A DNA stretch of 64,000 bases. It comes from Gammaproteobacteria bacterium. Its GTDB lineage: Bacteria; Pseudomonadota; Gammaproteobacteria; SZUA-229. The position numbers were made by a program, and so were the translations under genes. Shown piece by piece: positions 18,936-30,040 of this stretch. The notes beneath the pieces were generated by a model. The model had not been told where the DNA came from. It did no database searches and worked only from the letters and a program-made list of their open reading frames with translations. Numbering within the stretch: position 1 is the stretch's first letter; the number at the start of each line of letters is the position of its first letter. The stretch covers positions 248,001 to 312,000 of the forward strand of contig JAOULX010000002.1 in NCBI GenBank assembly GCA_029881795.1, read 5' to 3'.

Positions 18936-21374
18936 TTAACATACGGCTATTTTCAGATTTTGATGCAAGAGCTGGGTGATGTCATTTGCTGGCAGCGGCT
19001 TGCTAAAGAAATAGCCCTGCATTTCCCAGCATCTGCGGTCTTTGAGAAATTTTATCTGTTCTTTCGTTTCCACGCCTTCGGCGATGACATTGAGTTTAAG
19101 GCTGTGTGCCATGTCTATAATGAGTTGTACAATCGCTGCGTCGTCAGAATCAATCGTGATATCACGGACAAAAGAGCGGTCTATTTTCAATGTATGGATT
19201 GGAAATTTGCGCAGATAACTCAGTGATGAATAACCGGTGCCAAAATCGTCAATCGCCAGCTGTATTCCAAGAGCATGCAGCTTATTGATGATATTCATGG
19301 TTTGATTGTCTTGCTGCATCAGAATATTTTCTGTGATTTCAAGCTCAAGCAGTTCAGCAGGCAAACCGGTTTGTTCGAGAATGGCTGATATTTTATCAGC
19401 CAGATCGTGTTCAGAAAACTGGCGGGCAGACAGATTAACAGCCACGTGCATCGGTGGTAAGCCCATTGCCTGCCAGCGCACAGCCTGCTCGCAGGCAGTG
19501 CGTATAATCCATTCGCCAACCGGGATAATCAGGCCGGTTTCTTCCAGTATCGGGATAAAGTCATTTGGCGGCAGTGTCCCAAGTTCAGGATGATTCCAGC
19601 GCAGCAAGGCTTCGGTGCCGGAAAAAACACCGCTTTCATTATCCATTTGTGGCTGGTAATAAAGCTCGAACTCGTTTTTCCCCAGTGCACGGCGCAACGC
19701 GCTCTCAAGTTTTAAATGACTGCTTTCTCGGGTATTCATCTCGGTTGAATAAAAACAGAATTGATTACCGCCTTCAGACTTTGCCCGGTACATCGCAATG
19801 TCGGCATGCCGCATCATGCCCGAGGTGGTTTTAACATCATCCGGATAAACGCTGATGCCGATACTGGCACTGGTAAATAGCTCATGCCCGGCGTGGATAA
19901 ATGGCTGGGCAAGTTCGTTAATGACCTTGTTGGCAATCTGTGCGATATCATCAAGTTTCGATAAATCATTTAATAGAATCGTAAATTCATCGCCAGAAAT
20001 ACGTGCTATGACGTCACTGGCACGGATACAGTTTTTTAAACGCTGGGCTATTTCTTGCAGCAGTTTGTCACCGATGTCGTGACCCAGAGTGTCATTAATT
20101 ACTTTGAAACGGTCAAGATCGAGAAACATCACAGCAATCAGTAACTGTTGTCGTTTTGCATGGGCCAGTGCATGGTCAATGTGTTGCAGAAATGAATGGC
20201 GGTTGGGCAGTGTGGTGAGCACATCATGGTGTGCCAGATATTCGAGTTTTTTCTGCGCATCAATGCGCTCGCTGATATCACGGATGGTGCCAATGAAAAT
20301 TTTATGGCCTGCAATATTTGTTTCTGTGACAGATAAATCTATCGGAAAGGTGTTACCGTCCTTATGCAGGCCGAGAAGTTCACGTCCGCTGGTGCCGATA
20401 ATACCGGAGCTGTTTGTCTTAATGTAGTGCTGTATGTAGCTGTTATGTTTCTTAGCATAAGATTCTGGCATCAGCATGCTGACGTTTTTTCCAATGATTT
20501 CATCGGCTCGATAACCAAAGCATTTTGTCACTGCGGCATTGGCAAACTCAATGATCCCCCGGCTGTTTATCGTGATGATAATATCCGACAAGTTTTCGGT
20601 GATGGCTCTGATTTTTTCTTCGTTCTGGTAGAGCAGGTTTGAATCTGCGATCAGCCGTGACGACCATAATGCGAATGACATTAACAGTAAAATAGCGGCC
20701 GTAAGTGCGACACCAACCAGGTCAGTTTCAAGTTCAAAACCGGCGGCGACAAACTCATTGTTCATTTTGGGGTAGAAGCTCATGGCAGCCATGCCGATAT
20801 AATGCACGCCTGATATGCCAAGGCCCATAAAAAATGAACTGCTCAGTTTAACTTTAAGTGAGCCTGAGATTTCACCTTTACCAACAGCAAAAGCCAGCCA
20901 TAAGGCGGTAGTGGATGCGACAATCCCGGTGATTATCGAAAGCCCAATCAGAAGATGATTGTGATGCATCTGAACAGGGGCATGCAAAGCAGCCATGCCG
21001 ACATAATGCATCGAAGAAATACCGATGCCGAGTACCAGGCCACCTGATAATAACCGGCTTCTGCTGTCATTTGAATTGGCAATGGCCAGTCCCGCAATGG
21101 TTGCAAGAATGGCCACAATCAGAGAAATCAAGGTCATACTGCCGCCATAATGAATCGGTACTGGCAGAGAAAACGCCAGCATACCGACAAAATGCATCGA
21201 CCAGATACCCAAGCCTAATACCAGTCCGCTGGTACCAATCCGGCTTTTTGTAATATGTGAGGCGTTATTGCTTTTCAGGCGGGCGATAAGATTGAGTGCG
21301 GTGTATGCCGAAAACATAGCAATCAGCACGGATAAAAAGACTAATTCAGGGTTATAGCGACCTTCGAACTGCAT
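18936..21374 (-). CDS. MHYT-PAS-GGDEF-EAL c-di-GMP signalling protein
   Basis: An 812-residue protein likely to make and/or degrade c-di-GMP. It begins with a seven-helix MHYT sensor (about 5-240). The three MHYT-like motifs are MHFVGM, MHYVGM and VHYIGM, thought to bind copper and sense diatomic gases. A PAS domain with PAC (about 255-370) follows, then GGDEF (about 375-540) and EAL (about 550-805). The GGDEF signature reads SGDEF, a tolerated variant whose activity is uncertain. The EAL domain has TEALLRW and DDFGTGYSSL, so phosphodiesterase activity is likely. It is a single-gene unit between non-coding gaps. Confidence 0.92.
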   Translation of the reverse strand: MQFEGRYNPELVFLSVLIAMFSAYTALNLIARLKSNNASHITKSRIGTSGLVLGLGIWSMHFVGMLAFSLPVPIHYGGSMTLISLIVAILATIAGLAIANSNDSRSRLLSGGLVLGIGISSMHYVGMAALHAPVQMHHNHLLIGLSIITGIVASTTALWLAFAVGKGEISGSLKVKLSSSFFMGLGISGVHYIGMAAMSFYPKMNNEFVAAGFELETDLVGVALTAAILLLMSFALWSSRLIADSNLLYQNEEKIRAITENLSDIIITINSRGIIEFANAAVTKCFGYRADEIIGKNVSMLMPESYAKKHNSYIQHYIKTNSSGIIGTSGRELLGLHKDGNTFPIDLSVTETNIAGHKIFIGTIRDISERIDAQKKLEYLAHHDVLTTLPNRHSFLQHIDHALAHAKRQQLLIAVMFLDLDRFKVINDTLGHDIGDKLLQEIAQRLKNCIRASDVIARISGDEFTILLNDLSKLDDIAQIANKVINELAQPFIHAGHELFTSASIGISVYPDDVKTTSGMMRHADIAMYRAKSEGGNQFCFYSTEMNTRESSHLKLESALRRALGKNEFELYYQPQMDNESGVFSGTEALLRWNHPELGTLPPNDFIPILEETGLIIPVGEWIIRTACEQAVRWQAMGLPPMHVAVNLSARQFSEHDLADKISAILEQTGLPAELLELEITENILMQQDNQTMNIINKLHALGIQLAIDDFGTGYSSLSYLRKFPIHTLKIDRSFVRDITIDSDDAAIVQLIIDMAHSLKLNVIAEGVETKEQIKFLKDRRCWEMQGYFFSKPLPANDITQLLHQNLKIAVC

Positions 21375-21540
21375 ATGTATATCGACTCTGTAATGTATAT
21401 CCTAAAATTAAAAATATCCTTAAGTTATTTGGAAAAGCATTTTTTATAGTTATCTTAACAAGTTTAGTTGAAGCTGGCTAAAAAAGTTCAGCAAGCCTGA
21501 ACGCTACGGAGAGTTTACAGGCTTGCCTGCAAGCTGTTAG

Positions 21541-22404
21541 TTAAATGCCTTGCAGTACCGCCAGCATGGCCCGGCTGGCCGATGATAAGCTGCGGTTGCG
21601 GTGATAGACCGCACCCAATTCTCTGGACATCTCAACCCCGTCGATTTCAAATTCAACCAGCTCATCATGGATCATGCTCTTGGGTAATACTCCCCAGCCA
21701 AGACCGATCGACACCATCATTTTAATGGTTTCTAGATAATTGGTTTCTAGCGCGATTGGCGGCATCTTTTTTAATGAGAGTTGTTGTTCGATCATCGAAC
21801 GGGTAAAGGTTTCATGGGATGGCAGAATGGCCGGGCGCTGCAGTAAATCTTCCGTACGGATACTTTCTCGGCTCGCCAGAGGGTGGGTTTTACCGACCAC
21901 CACGACCAGCGGGTCGTGCCAGATCACTTGGGTTAGCAGTTGTTTAGAGGCACTGCGCGGCAGCGTCACAATCGCCAGTTCAAGCTGGCCGTTCTCGACC
22001 ATCTCACAGGCTTGTTCGGAATCCATAAAGTGTAAATCCAGCTCGACATTTTCATGGCTGCTGGTAAAAGCACGTAATACCGGCGGCAGCCGATGTAAGC
22101 CAATGTGATGGCTGGTGGCCAGTTTGAGCTCACCGCGCAGCTGGCCACTGAGGCCTTGAATGCTCTGATGGCTGTGTTTGATCTCTTCGATAATATGACG
22201 TGCGCTGGGCAGCAGAATCTGACCTGCTTCGGTTAAAATAATGGCTTTGCCAATGCGGTCAAACAAGCGGGTGCCGTAAGCCTGTTCAAGCGCGGCGATG
22301 CGTTTACTGACAGCGGGCTGGGTCAGGTTTAAGATCTCCGATGCTTTAGAAAACGATTGCTGTTCAAAGACGGCAATAAAAGCCTGAAGGTTTTGAATAT
22401 CCAC
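21541..22404 (-). CDS. LysR-family regulator divergent from leuC
   Basis: A 287-residue LysR-type regulator: winged HTH at residues 1-60 (FSKASEILNLTQPAVSKRIAALE) and an effector domain of periplasmic-binding fold from about 90. The start is GTG at 22404. Position and divergence suggest control of the leuCDB operon, as seen for LysR genes beside leuC in Pseudomonas-type genomes. The effector is unknown. A strong LysR-type dyad lies in the shared promoter region. Confidence 0.88.
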   Translation of the reverse strand: MDIQNLQAFIAVFEQQSFSKASEILNLTQPAVSKRIAALEQAYGTRLFDRIGKAIILTEAGQILLPSARHIIEEIKHSHQSIQGLSGQLRGELKLATSHHIGLHRLPPVLRAFTSSHENVELDLHFMDSEQACEMVENGQLELAIVTLPRSASKQLLTQVIWHDPLVVVVGKTHPLASRESIRTEDLLQRPAILPSHETFTRSMIEQQLSLKKMPPIALETNYLETIKMMVSIGLGWGVLPKSMIHDELVEFEIDGVEMSRELGAVYHRNRSLSSASRAMLAVLQGI

Positions 22405-22419
22405 GTTGAAATTCCTAGT

Positions 22420-22436
22420 TATTCCTTGGTGGAATA
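22420..22436. promoter_or_regulatory. LysR-type operator between the regulator gene and leuC
   Basis: TATTCC and GGAATA arms surround a 5-bp spacer, giving a perfect 17-bp interrupted palindrome that contains the T-N11-A LysR core. A further ATTCC half-site lies at 22411-22415. It sits 16 bp upstream of the regulator's start and 100 bp upstream of leuC, fitting autoregulation and leuC control. Confidence 0.6.
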
Positions 22437-22535
22437 GTTTATATGAAAAATATGAATTTGAGTAATTTAATAGCCGGGGGTAGAATCTGAAGCTTGATAG
22501 TTTGGCCTGCGAGATGGCTTTAAGTGGAGAGAAAA

Positions 22536-23939
22536 ATGGCTGCTAGAACGCTGTATGACAAGTTATGGGATGCCCATGTGGTGCGAACCGAAGACGACGG
22601 AACTGCACTGATATATATAGACAGACATTTAATTCACGAAGTGACTTCACCGCAGGCGTTTGAAGGCCTGCGTATGGCGCAGCGTCATCCGTGGCGAACT
22701 GACTCATTATTAGCGGTGCCAGATCATAATGTGCCTACCACCGACAGGAAGGCAGGAATAACAGATCCGGTGGCGAAATTACAGGTTGAGACGCTGGCAC
22801 AAAATTGTAAGGACTACGCAATTACTGAATTTACCATGGGTGATATTCGCCAAGGTATCGTGCACGTCATTGGTCCAGAACAGGGCGCGACGTTACCGGG
22901 CATGACCGTGGTTTGCGGTGATTCGCACACCTCTACCCATGGCGCTTTTGGTGCTCTGGCGCATGGTATCGGTACTTCTGAAGTCGAACATGTCATGGCC
23001 ACTCAGTGCCTGATTCAGAAAAAAATGAAAAATATGCTGATTTCTGTTGATGGACAAACCCCGGCTGGTGTCACCGCAAAAGACATTGTATTAGCCATCA
23101 TTGGTGAAATTGGTACCGCTGGTGGCACCGGCTACGCAATAGAATTTGCTGGCGAAGCGATTGCTGCGCTGTCAATGGAAGGCCGCATGACCGTCTGTAA
23201 TATGGCGATTGAAGGTGGCGCACGCGCCGGTATGGTTGCGGTTGATCAAACCACCATCGATTATGTTAAAGGCCGTCCCTATGCCCCGAGCGGTGAAACC
23301 TGGGAGCAGGCGGTGGCTAACTGGAATGACTTAAAATCCGATCAGGATGCCCATTTTGACAGTATCATCCGGCTAGATGCTGCCAGCATCAAACCACAGG
23401 TTACCTGGGGTACTTCGCCCGAGATGGAAGTGGCGGTTGATGCCTGCGTACCGGACCCGGATGCAGAAGCTGATGAAGTGAAAGCCAGTGGCATGCGTAA
23501 AGCTCTGGCTTATATGGATTTAACAGCCGGCATGCCGATTACCGATATTAAAGTCGATAAGGTCTTTATTGGTTCCTGCACCAATTCGCGGATTGAAGAT
23601 ATGCGAGCGGCAGCAGAGGTTGCTAAAGGTCGTAAAGTGGCGGCCAATATCAAACTGGCGATGGTGGTGCCTGGCTCTGGTCTGGTCAAACAGCAGGCCG
23701 AATCAGAGGGTCTGGATCAGATCTTTAAAGACGCCGGTTTTGAATGGCGTGAACCGGGCTGCTCGATGTGTCTGGCGATGAATGCCGACAGACTGGAAGC
23801 AGGTGAGCGCTGTGCATCAACCTCGAATCGTAATTTCGAAGGCCGCCAAGGCCAGGGTGGGCGCACCCACCTGGTGAGTCCTGCGATGGCAGCAGCAGCA
23901 GCGATTGCCGGTCACTTTGTTAATGTTAACGAATTATAA
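22536..23939 (+). CDS. leuC: 3-isopropylmalate dehydratase large subunit
   Basis: With LeuD isomerises 2-isopropylmalate to 3-isopropylmalate in leucine synthesis. The 467-residue product carries the [4Fe-4S] ligand cysteines in [16 protein letters not shown] and [13 protein letters not shown], plus the aconitase segments [15 protein letters not shown] and [20 protein letters not shown] twelve bases upstream is in frame, but GGAGAG precedes the ATG at 22536, which I chose. leuD follows after 12 bp. Confidence 0.97.
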   Translation: MAARTLYDKLWDAHVVRTEDDGTALIYIDRHLIHEVTSPQAFEGLRMAQRHPWRTDSLLAVPDHNVPTTDRKAGITDPVAKLQVETLAQNCKDYAITEFTMGDIRQGIVHVIGPEQGATLPGMTVVCGDSHTSTHGAFGALAHGIGTSEVEHVMATQCLIQKKMKNMLISVDGQTPAGVTAKDIVLAIIGEIGTAGGTGYAIEFAGEAIAALSMEGRMTVCNMAIEGGARAGMVAVDQTTIDYVKGRPYAPSGETWEQAVANWNDLKSDQDAHFDSIIRLDAASIKPQVTWGTSPEMEVAVDACVPDPDAEADEVKASGMRKALAYMDLTAGMPITDIKVDKVFIGSCTNSRIEDMRAAAEVAKGRKVAANIKLAMVVPGSGLVKQQAESEGLDQIFKDAGFEWREPGCSMCLAMNADRLEAGERCASTSNRNFEGRQGQGGRTHLVSPAMAAAAAIAGHFVNVNEL

Positions 23940-23951
23940 GGTGAAAGACTG

Positions 23952-24587
23952 ATGCAAAAATTTACTCAGCTTAGCGGCATCGTCGCACCGATGGATCGAC
24001 CGAATGTTGATACCGATGCGATTATTCCCAAACAATATTTAAAATCCATTAAGCGCAGCGGTTTTGGACCGACTGCTTTTGATGACTGGCGTTATCTTGA
24101 GCCTGGTGAGCCGGGAATGGATCACAGTCAGCGTAAACCAAACCCTGATTTTATACTGAATCAGCCGCCTTATGATCGGGCCAGTATTTTACTGGCGCGT
24201 GAAAATTTTGGCTGTGGTTCATCACGAGAACACGCAGTCTGGGCGCTGGATGATTTCGGTTTTCGGGTGGTCATCGCGCCGAGTTTTGCCGATATTTTCT
24301 TTAATAACAGCTTTAAGAGCGGCATGTTGCCGATCATTCTGGATACCGCTGTGATCGACCAGCTGTTTAAAGAAGTGAAGGCTGAGCCCGGTTATCAGCT
24401 GACGGTTGATCTTGATGCAGAAACAATCACTAAAGCAAACGGTGAGGTCATTGAATTTAAGGTTGATGAGTTTCGCAAATATTGCCTGTTAAACGGCCTC
24501 GATGATATTGGTCTAACGCTAAAACATGCTGATGCTATTCGGGCTTATGAAGAGAGACGTAAACAACAGGCTCCGTGGTTGTTTTAA
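23952..24587 (+). CDS. leuD: 3-isopropylmalate dehydratase small subunit
   Basis: The swivel-domain partner of LeuC. The 211-residue product has the [14 protein letters not shown] entry motif and the [19 protein letters not shown] active-site segment, followed by [19 protein letters not shown]. The length is normal and the gene is co-transcribed with leuC. Confidence 0.97.
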   Translation: MQKFTQLSGIVAPMDRPNVDTDAIIPKQYLKSIKRSGFGPTAFDDWRYLEPGEPGMDHSQRKPNPDFILNQPPYDRASILLARENFGCGSSREHAVWALDDFGFRVVIAPSFADIFFNNSFKSGMLPIILDTAVIDQLFKEVKAEPGYQLTVDLDAETITKANGEVIEFKVDEFRKYCLLNGLDDIGLTLKHADAIRAYEERRKQQAPWLF

Positions 24588-24605
24588 TTTTATATCCAGT
24601 TGACT

Positions 24606-24622
24606 CATTCTGTAGCAGAATG
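24606..24622. other. Short hairpin between leuD and leuB
   Basis: CATTCTG and CAGAATG form a perfect 7-bp stem around a TAG loop. No T-tract follows, so it is more likely an mRNA processing or stability hairpin than a terminator. Confidence 0.4.
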
Positions 24623-24647
24623 CTGCGGCTAACAAAGGTTTAAAGAC

Positions 24648-25718
<1,071 letters not shown>

Positions 25719-25730
25719 AGTTATTTTTTA

Positions 25731-25762
25731 CGCAAAGGCCACTCTCGATACCGGGCTTTGCG
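25731..25762. other. Hairpin between leuB and asd
   Basis: CGCAAAGGCC pairs with GGGCTTTGCG (one mismatch) around a 12-base loop. No T-tract follows on the plus strand. It may act as a partial terminator or a processing site at the end of leuCDB. Confidence 0.4.
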
Positions 25763-25795
25763 ATCAGACATTCAAATTTAATAAGGTAAGTAGAA

Positions 25796-26818
25796 ATGAC
25801 TAAAACAGTTGATGTGGCAGTAGTAGGGGCAACCGGAGCGGTGGGTGAAACCATGTTGTCGATTCTGGCAGAGCGCAAATTTCCGGTCGGTAAAGTCTAT
25901 GCACTGGCCAGCGCACGATCCAAAGGCAAACGGGTAGCGTTTGGCGATAAGATGCTGGTGGTTGAAGATCTGGCTGAATTTGATTTTTCAAAAGTTCAGA
26001 TTGGTCTGTTTTCTGCAGGCGCATCGATTTCCAAAGAATTTGCCCCAAAGGCTGCTGCAGCGGGCTGTGTGGTTATTGATAATACCTCAGAGTTTCGTTA
26101 TGACGACGACAAGCCGCTGGTTGTGCCGGAAGTGAATCCACACGCCATTGCCGACTATAAAAAAACTGGGATCATCGCCAATCCAAACTGTTCAACCATC
26201 CAGATGCTGGTGGCGTTAAAGCCAATTTATGACGCGGTAGGCATAAAACGTATTAACGTCGCCACTTATCAGGCGGTATCAGGTACTGGTAAAGAAGCGA
26301 TCGAAGAGTTAGCCAGTCAGACCGCGGCTATCTTAAATGCCAAAGAAATTAAAACCGAGGTCTACCCAAAGCAAATTGCGTTTAATGTATTGCCACAAAT
26401 CGATGTATTCCTGGATAACGGCTATACCAAGGAAGAAATGAAGATGGTGTGGGAAACCAAAAAAATCATGGGTGATGACAGTATCGAAGTCAACCCAACA
26501 GCGGTGCGGGTGCCGGTATTCTACGGCCATTCAGAAGCACTGCATATTGAAACCGATGAGAAAATGACGGCTGACGAAGCCCGTGCTTTACTCTCAAAGG
26601 CCGCTGGAGTGAAGGTTTTAGACGAGCGCAAAGACGGTGGTTACCCGACTGCTGTGACCGAAGGTGCGAATCATGACGCGACTTATGTGGGCCGGATACG
26701 TGAAGATATCTCACATGAAAAGGGCCTGAATCTATGGGTGGTGTCAGATAATGTACGTAAAGGAGCGGCCTTAAACAGTGTTCAGATCGCAGAAATTTTG
26801 CTTAAAGAGCATTTATAA
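25796..26818 (+). CDS. asd: Aspartate-semialdehyde dehydrogenase
   Basis: Reduces aspartyl phosphate to aspartate semialdehyde for lysine, threonine, methionine and diaminopimelate. The 340-residue product has the GATGAVGETMLSIL nucleotide-binding motif and the catalytic cysteine in NPNCSTIQM. The segments TYQAVSGTGKEAIEEL and RVPVFYGHSEALHIE are also present. This is the shorter Asd form that lies beside leuB and fimV in Pseudomonas-type genomes. An RBS (AAGGTAAG) precedes the ATG. Confidence 0.97.
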   Translation: MTKTVDVAVVGATGAVGETMLSILAERKFPVGKVYALASARSKGKRVAFGDKMLVVEDLAEFDFSKVQIGLFSAGASISKEFAPKAAAAGCVVIDNTSEFRYDDDKPLVVPEVNPHAIADYKKTGIIANPNCSTIQMLVALKPIYDAVGIKRINVATYQAVSGTGKEAIEELASQTAAILNAKEIKTEVYPKQIAFNVLPQIDVFLDNGYTKEEMKMVWETKKIMGDDSIEVNPTAVRVPVFYGHSEALHIETDEKMTADEARALLSKAAGVKVLDERKDGGYPTAVTEGANHDATYVGRIREDISHEKGLNLWVVSDNVRKGAALNSVQIAEILLKEHL

Positions 26819-26841
26819 TCTATATTAGCACACATACTTAA

Positions 26842-26863
26842 AGCACATTCTTAAGAATGTGCT
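26842..26863. repeat. 22-bp perfect palindrome between asd and fimV
   Basis: The arms AGCACATTCTT and AAGAATGTGCT are exact reverse complements with no spacer. No T-tract follows in either direction. It may be an operator, or a hairpin that ends asd transcription. Confidence 0.6.
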
Positions 26864-26937
26864 GAATATTGATGTTTCAAATGTTTAATTTGCTATAAAT
26901 ACTTGAAACAATATGGATTAAATTGAGGGGACTGCTG

Positions 26938-29900
26938 GTGCGCAAGTTAGTCATTACCCTGTTTTGTATTGCTTTGCTGCTGCCGTCACGCGGTAATACA
27001 TTAGGGCTGGGTGAAATAGAACTGCATTCATCTTTGAATGAAGAGTTGAAAGCGGAAATTGCTTTATTATCGATTGGTCAGGAATCAGCAGAAACCATTA
27101 TAGTAAAGCTTGCCTCTAAAGCCGAGTTTGATCGGGCCGGGATAGATCGTCCGTTTATCCTGAGCGATCTTAAATTTGTTGTTAAAGTTAAAAATAACAA
27201 ACCCTATATTGAAGTCAGCAGTAAAAAAAGTATCAGAGAGCCCTTCCTCAGCTTTCTTCTGGATATCGACTGGCCACGTGGTCACATTCTTCGTGAATTT
27301 ACCTTATTGTTAGATCCGCCGGTGTTTATGCAAACATCAGCCGAAGGTACACCAACTAAAGCGGTTGCACCGGTCAGCAATAGTGATGAAGTCAGCGATC
27401 AGCCATTAAACCGCCCGGGTTATGAGGCGGCAGACACAACCAATAGCCGTGCTAGTGCATCGGCTGCCTTCGCGACAAGTCCGCAGGCACAGCGACCTGA
27501 ACAGCAAACCCAGCCAGCTGCGCAAGCTTTGTACCGTGAACCTGTTGATGGTTACCGGGTGCAGAAAAATGATACCGCCTGGAAAATTGCCGAGCGTATG
27601 ATTGGCGGCAGAAATATTTCGATAGAACAAATGATGATGGCGCTGTTACGGCGCAATCCGGAAGCCTTTATTCGGGACAATATCAATGGCATCAAGCGCG
27701 GTTATATTTTGCGTCAGCCGGATCAGCAAAATATTATCTCACTGGATAATAAGACGGCATTAATTCAGGTTAAAGAACAGTACGCTTTATGGCGCGAGTA
27801 CCGTCAGAGTGTTACTGCCAAACGTAATGCTAATAAAATTAATCGCGCTGATAAAACCGCGGCAAAAGCATCGCTATCTGGCGCGAAGGGGCATTTAAAA
27901 ATTACTTCCGCAGCCGAAGGTGATGCCAGTGAAGGTGCGACTTCCGGGCAGCAAAGTCCGGATGCGCAACTGAAGCAGTTACGGCAAGATCTGGCGGCAA
28001 CCTCAGAAGAGCTGGCAAGCGGCAAGCTTGAAAATGAAGAGCTTAAACAACGAGTATCGTCGTTGCAGTCGCGAATCAAGAAAATGCAAAGATTGTTAAA
28101 TCTGAAAGACGGTGATCTGGCAAATCTACAAAGTGATCTGAGCCCGGAGCCGGCTCAGGCGGCGAATGACGCAGCGCTAGAAACCGCAGCAGAGGTATCG
28201 CCAGCAGCAGTGGAAATGGCTACAGAAGAAAAAGCTGCGGTCGAGTCTGAGCTGTCGCCAGCGGCAGATGCGATAAAACAAATGCCGGCAGATGATGCCG
28301 TGATGGATGCTGTTTCTTCAACCCAGGCGCCTGCAGACGCGGTGTTTATGGATGAAGTGGAAGAGCCAGCGACCCAGCAGTCACAGGATATGCAGCCGGC
28401 TGCAACTGCACCGGCTACACCAACTGCAGCCGTGGTACCGGCTGAGGCGTCGCTGATTGATCAGATAACAAGCGGTGAGTTGGTCGAAAAACTATTAAAA
28501 GAGCCCGCCGCGCTACCGATTATTGCAGGGGTTCCGGCACTGGCGTTGCTACTGGTTTTATATCTTGTGATCAGAAGCCGGCGTAAAAAGTCCGAGAACA
28601 CTGAGGACACTGTCGCATCTTTGCTGGAAACAGGGGATTTTAATTTTGCTGATGTCGCTGATATGGTGGAAGCGGATAATGATTTCTCCGATCAGACGGA
28701 TGATATCGGCGAGCAGCTTGAGGCCTTTGCCGAAGAAGCAGAAATCAATCTAAATGACGATAAAGATGTTATCAGTCTGGAAGAAGATCTACCGGCTGAA
28801 GAGACACCCAAAGATGATGTGCTGGCTGAAGCGGATGTTTATCTGGCTTATGGTATTTACCAGCAGGCAGAAGAACTGTTAAAAACAGCGGTGGCAGAAA
28901 ACCCTGATCGTTCTGATTATAAAATCAAGTTACTTGAAACATTTTATGCGTCAAAAGATAAGCCGCACTTCACTTCACTGGCATCTGATTTGCAGCCACA
29001 GCTGGATGCAGAATCTGCAGAATGGCAGCGCATAGTTGCAATGGGTCGTGAACTTGACCCGGCCAGTGATTTATTTAGCGGCGCTGATTCTCTGCAACGA
29101 TTCGATATCGATGATTTGCTGCCGGAAAAACCGGAAACAGATTTTGATCTGGGCGAGGCTGCTGCAGATTTTGATCTGGGTGAATCGATTGATGGTGATG
29201 AATTCGATCTTGATATGGATGACGATGAGATTGATGCGACAGTGGCTTTGTCGGCTGAGGATGTGGCAGCCTTTGATATGGCGGCAATGCCATCTGATAA
29301 CACGGATAACTTTGCGCTAAATGATGAAGGTCTTGATGAGCTCGATCAGGAGCTGGCCGCTGCATCTTCTGGTGATGAAGCCATTGAAGAGCTGGATGAT
29401 GCATTTAGTCTCGATTTTGAAATGGCTGATCTGGGTATCGATGAAGCAGCTGCTGAAATTTCTGCTGAAGAAACCGAAATAGTGGCTTCATCGATGGCGC
29501 CTGAAATGGAAGATTTTGCAGATAAATCGGCGGATAATGCGATTTCTTTAGACAATACTGAAGTTTTTGAAAAAGATCTGAATGATTTATCCTCAGCAGA
29601 CGAGGTAACGATGGATGATCTCAGTCTGGATATGGATGATGTGAGTCTGGATATGGGTGATGTGAGTCTGGATATGGGTGATATTGATCTTGGCGATATT
29701 GATCTGTCTCTGGATGACGTGGCTGACAGCGCAAGCGCAGCGCCGGTTTTATCGCAGGAAGATGATGAGATGATTGATATCAGTCGTCTGCCGGATGATC
29801 TGGATGAAGTTAACACCAAGCTGGATCTGGCTCGTGCCTACATCGATATGGGTGACAGTGATGGTGCTTCCAGTATCCTTCGTGAAGTGATTGATGAAGG

Positions 29901-29952
29901 CGCGGCTGAGCAGAAACAAACTGCAGAGTCGATGCTGAAAGATATCGCCTGA
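26938..29952 (+). CDS. fimV: FimV-like inner-membrane LysM hub protein
   Basis: FimV organises the cell pole and supports type IV pilus and twitching functions in relatives. The 1004-residue product has a signal peptide and the conserved FimV N-terminal region (LGLGEIELHSSLNEELKAEI). A LysM-type domain starts near residue 204 (GYRVQKNDTAWKIAERM), followed by an Ala/Gln-rich coiled coil and one TM helix at about 525-548. A very acidic cytoplasmic region ends in a TPR-like FimV C-terminal domain (LDLARAYIDMGDSDGASSILREVI). Short acidic repeats occur at about residues 735-760 (DFDLGE) and 895-925 (SLDMGDV). The frame opens at a TTG at 26923, but GAGGGG is spaced for the GTG at 26938. Confidence 0.9.
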   Translation: MRKLVITLFCIALLLPSRGNTLGLGEIELHSSLNEELKAEIALLSIGQESAETIIVKLASKAEFDRAGIDRPFILSDLKFVVKVKNNKPYIEVSSKKSIREPFLSFLLDIDWPRGHILREFTLLLDPPVFMQTSAEGTPTKAVAPVSNSDEVSDQPLNRPGYEAADTTNSRASASAAFATSPQAQRPEQQTQPAAQALYREPVDGYRVQKNDTAWKIAERMIGGRNISIEQMMMALLRRNPEAFIRDNINGIKRGYILRQPDQQNIISLDNKTALIQVKEQYALWREYRQSVTAKRNANKINRADKTAAKASLSGAKGHLKITSAAEGDASEGATSGQQSPDAQLKQLRQDLAATSEELASGKLENEELKQRVSSLQSRIKKMQRLLNLKDGDLANLQSDLSPEPAQAANDAALETAAEVSPAAVEMATEEKAAVESELSPAADAIKQMPADDAVMDAVSSTQAPADAVFMDEVEEPATQQSQDMQPAATAPATPTAAVVPAEASLIDQITSGELVEKLLKEPAALPIIAGVPALALLLVLYLVIRSRRKKSENTEDTVASLLETGDFNFADVADMVEADNDFSDQTDDIGEQLEAFAEEAEINLNDDKDVISLEEDLPAEETPKDDVLAEADVYLAYGIYQQAEELLKTAVAENPDRSDYKIKLLETFYASKDKPHFTSLASDLQPQLDAESAEWQRIVAMGRELDPASDLFSGADSLQRFDIDDLLPEKPETDFDLGEAAADFDLGESIDGDEFDLDMDDDEIDATVALSAEDVAAFDMAAMPSDNTDNFALNDEGLDELDQELAAASSGDEAIEELDDAFSLDFEMADLGIDEAAAEISAEETEIVASSMAPEMEDFADKSADNAISLDNTEVFEKDLNDLSSADEVTMDDLSLDMDDVSLDMGDVSLDMGDIDLGDIDLSLDDVADSASAAPVLSQEDDEMIDISRLPDDLDEVNTKLDLARAYIDMGDSDGASSILREVIDEGAAEQKQTAESMLKDIA
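29624..29700 (+). repeat. Tandem 21-bp repeats inside fimV
   Basis: Near-identical 21-bp units encode SLDMDDV, SLDMGDV and SLDMGDI, followed by degenerate DLGDI units. The copies differ by single bases, which points to recent slippage or duplication. Confidence 0.7.
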
Positions 29953-29977
29953 GCTCTTCTGTTGAAATAGAATCCAG

Positions 29978-30010
29978 CGGCATTGAGTGATCTCAATGCC
30001 GTTTTTGTTT
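29978..30010 (+). terminator. Intrinsic terminator after fimV
   Basis: CGGCATTGAG and CTCAATGCCG form a perfect 10-bp stem with a TGAT loop, followed by TTTTTGTTT. This separates fimV from truA. Confidence 0.9.
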
Positions 30011-30040
30011 GTCATCTTATAGTTTGAGTGCTGGATTAAA

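Noticed and set aside
22443-22490. A 15-codon frame upstream of leuC, considered as a leucine leader peptide
   Set aside because: It has only two leucine codons, not a run, and no terminator/antiterminator pair was seen after it.
29346-29819. A serine-rich 157-residue frame on the minus strand inside fimV
   Set aside because: It is the antisense image of the acidic repeat region; it has no ribosome binding site or domain.
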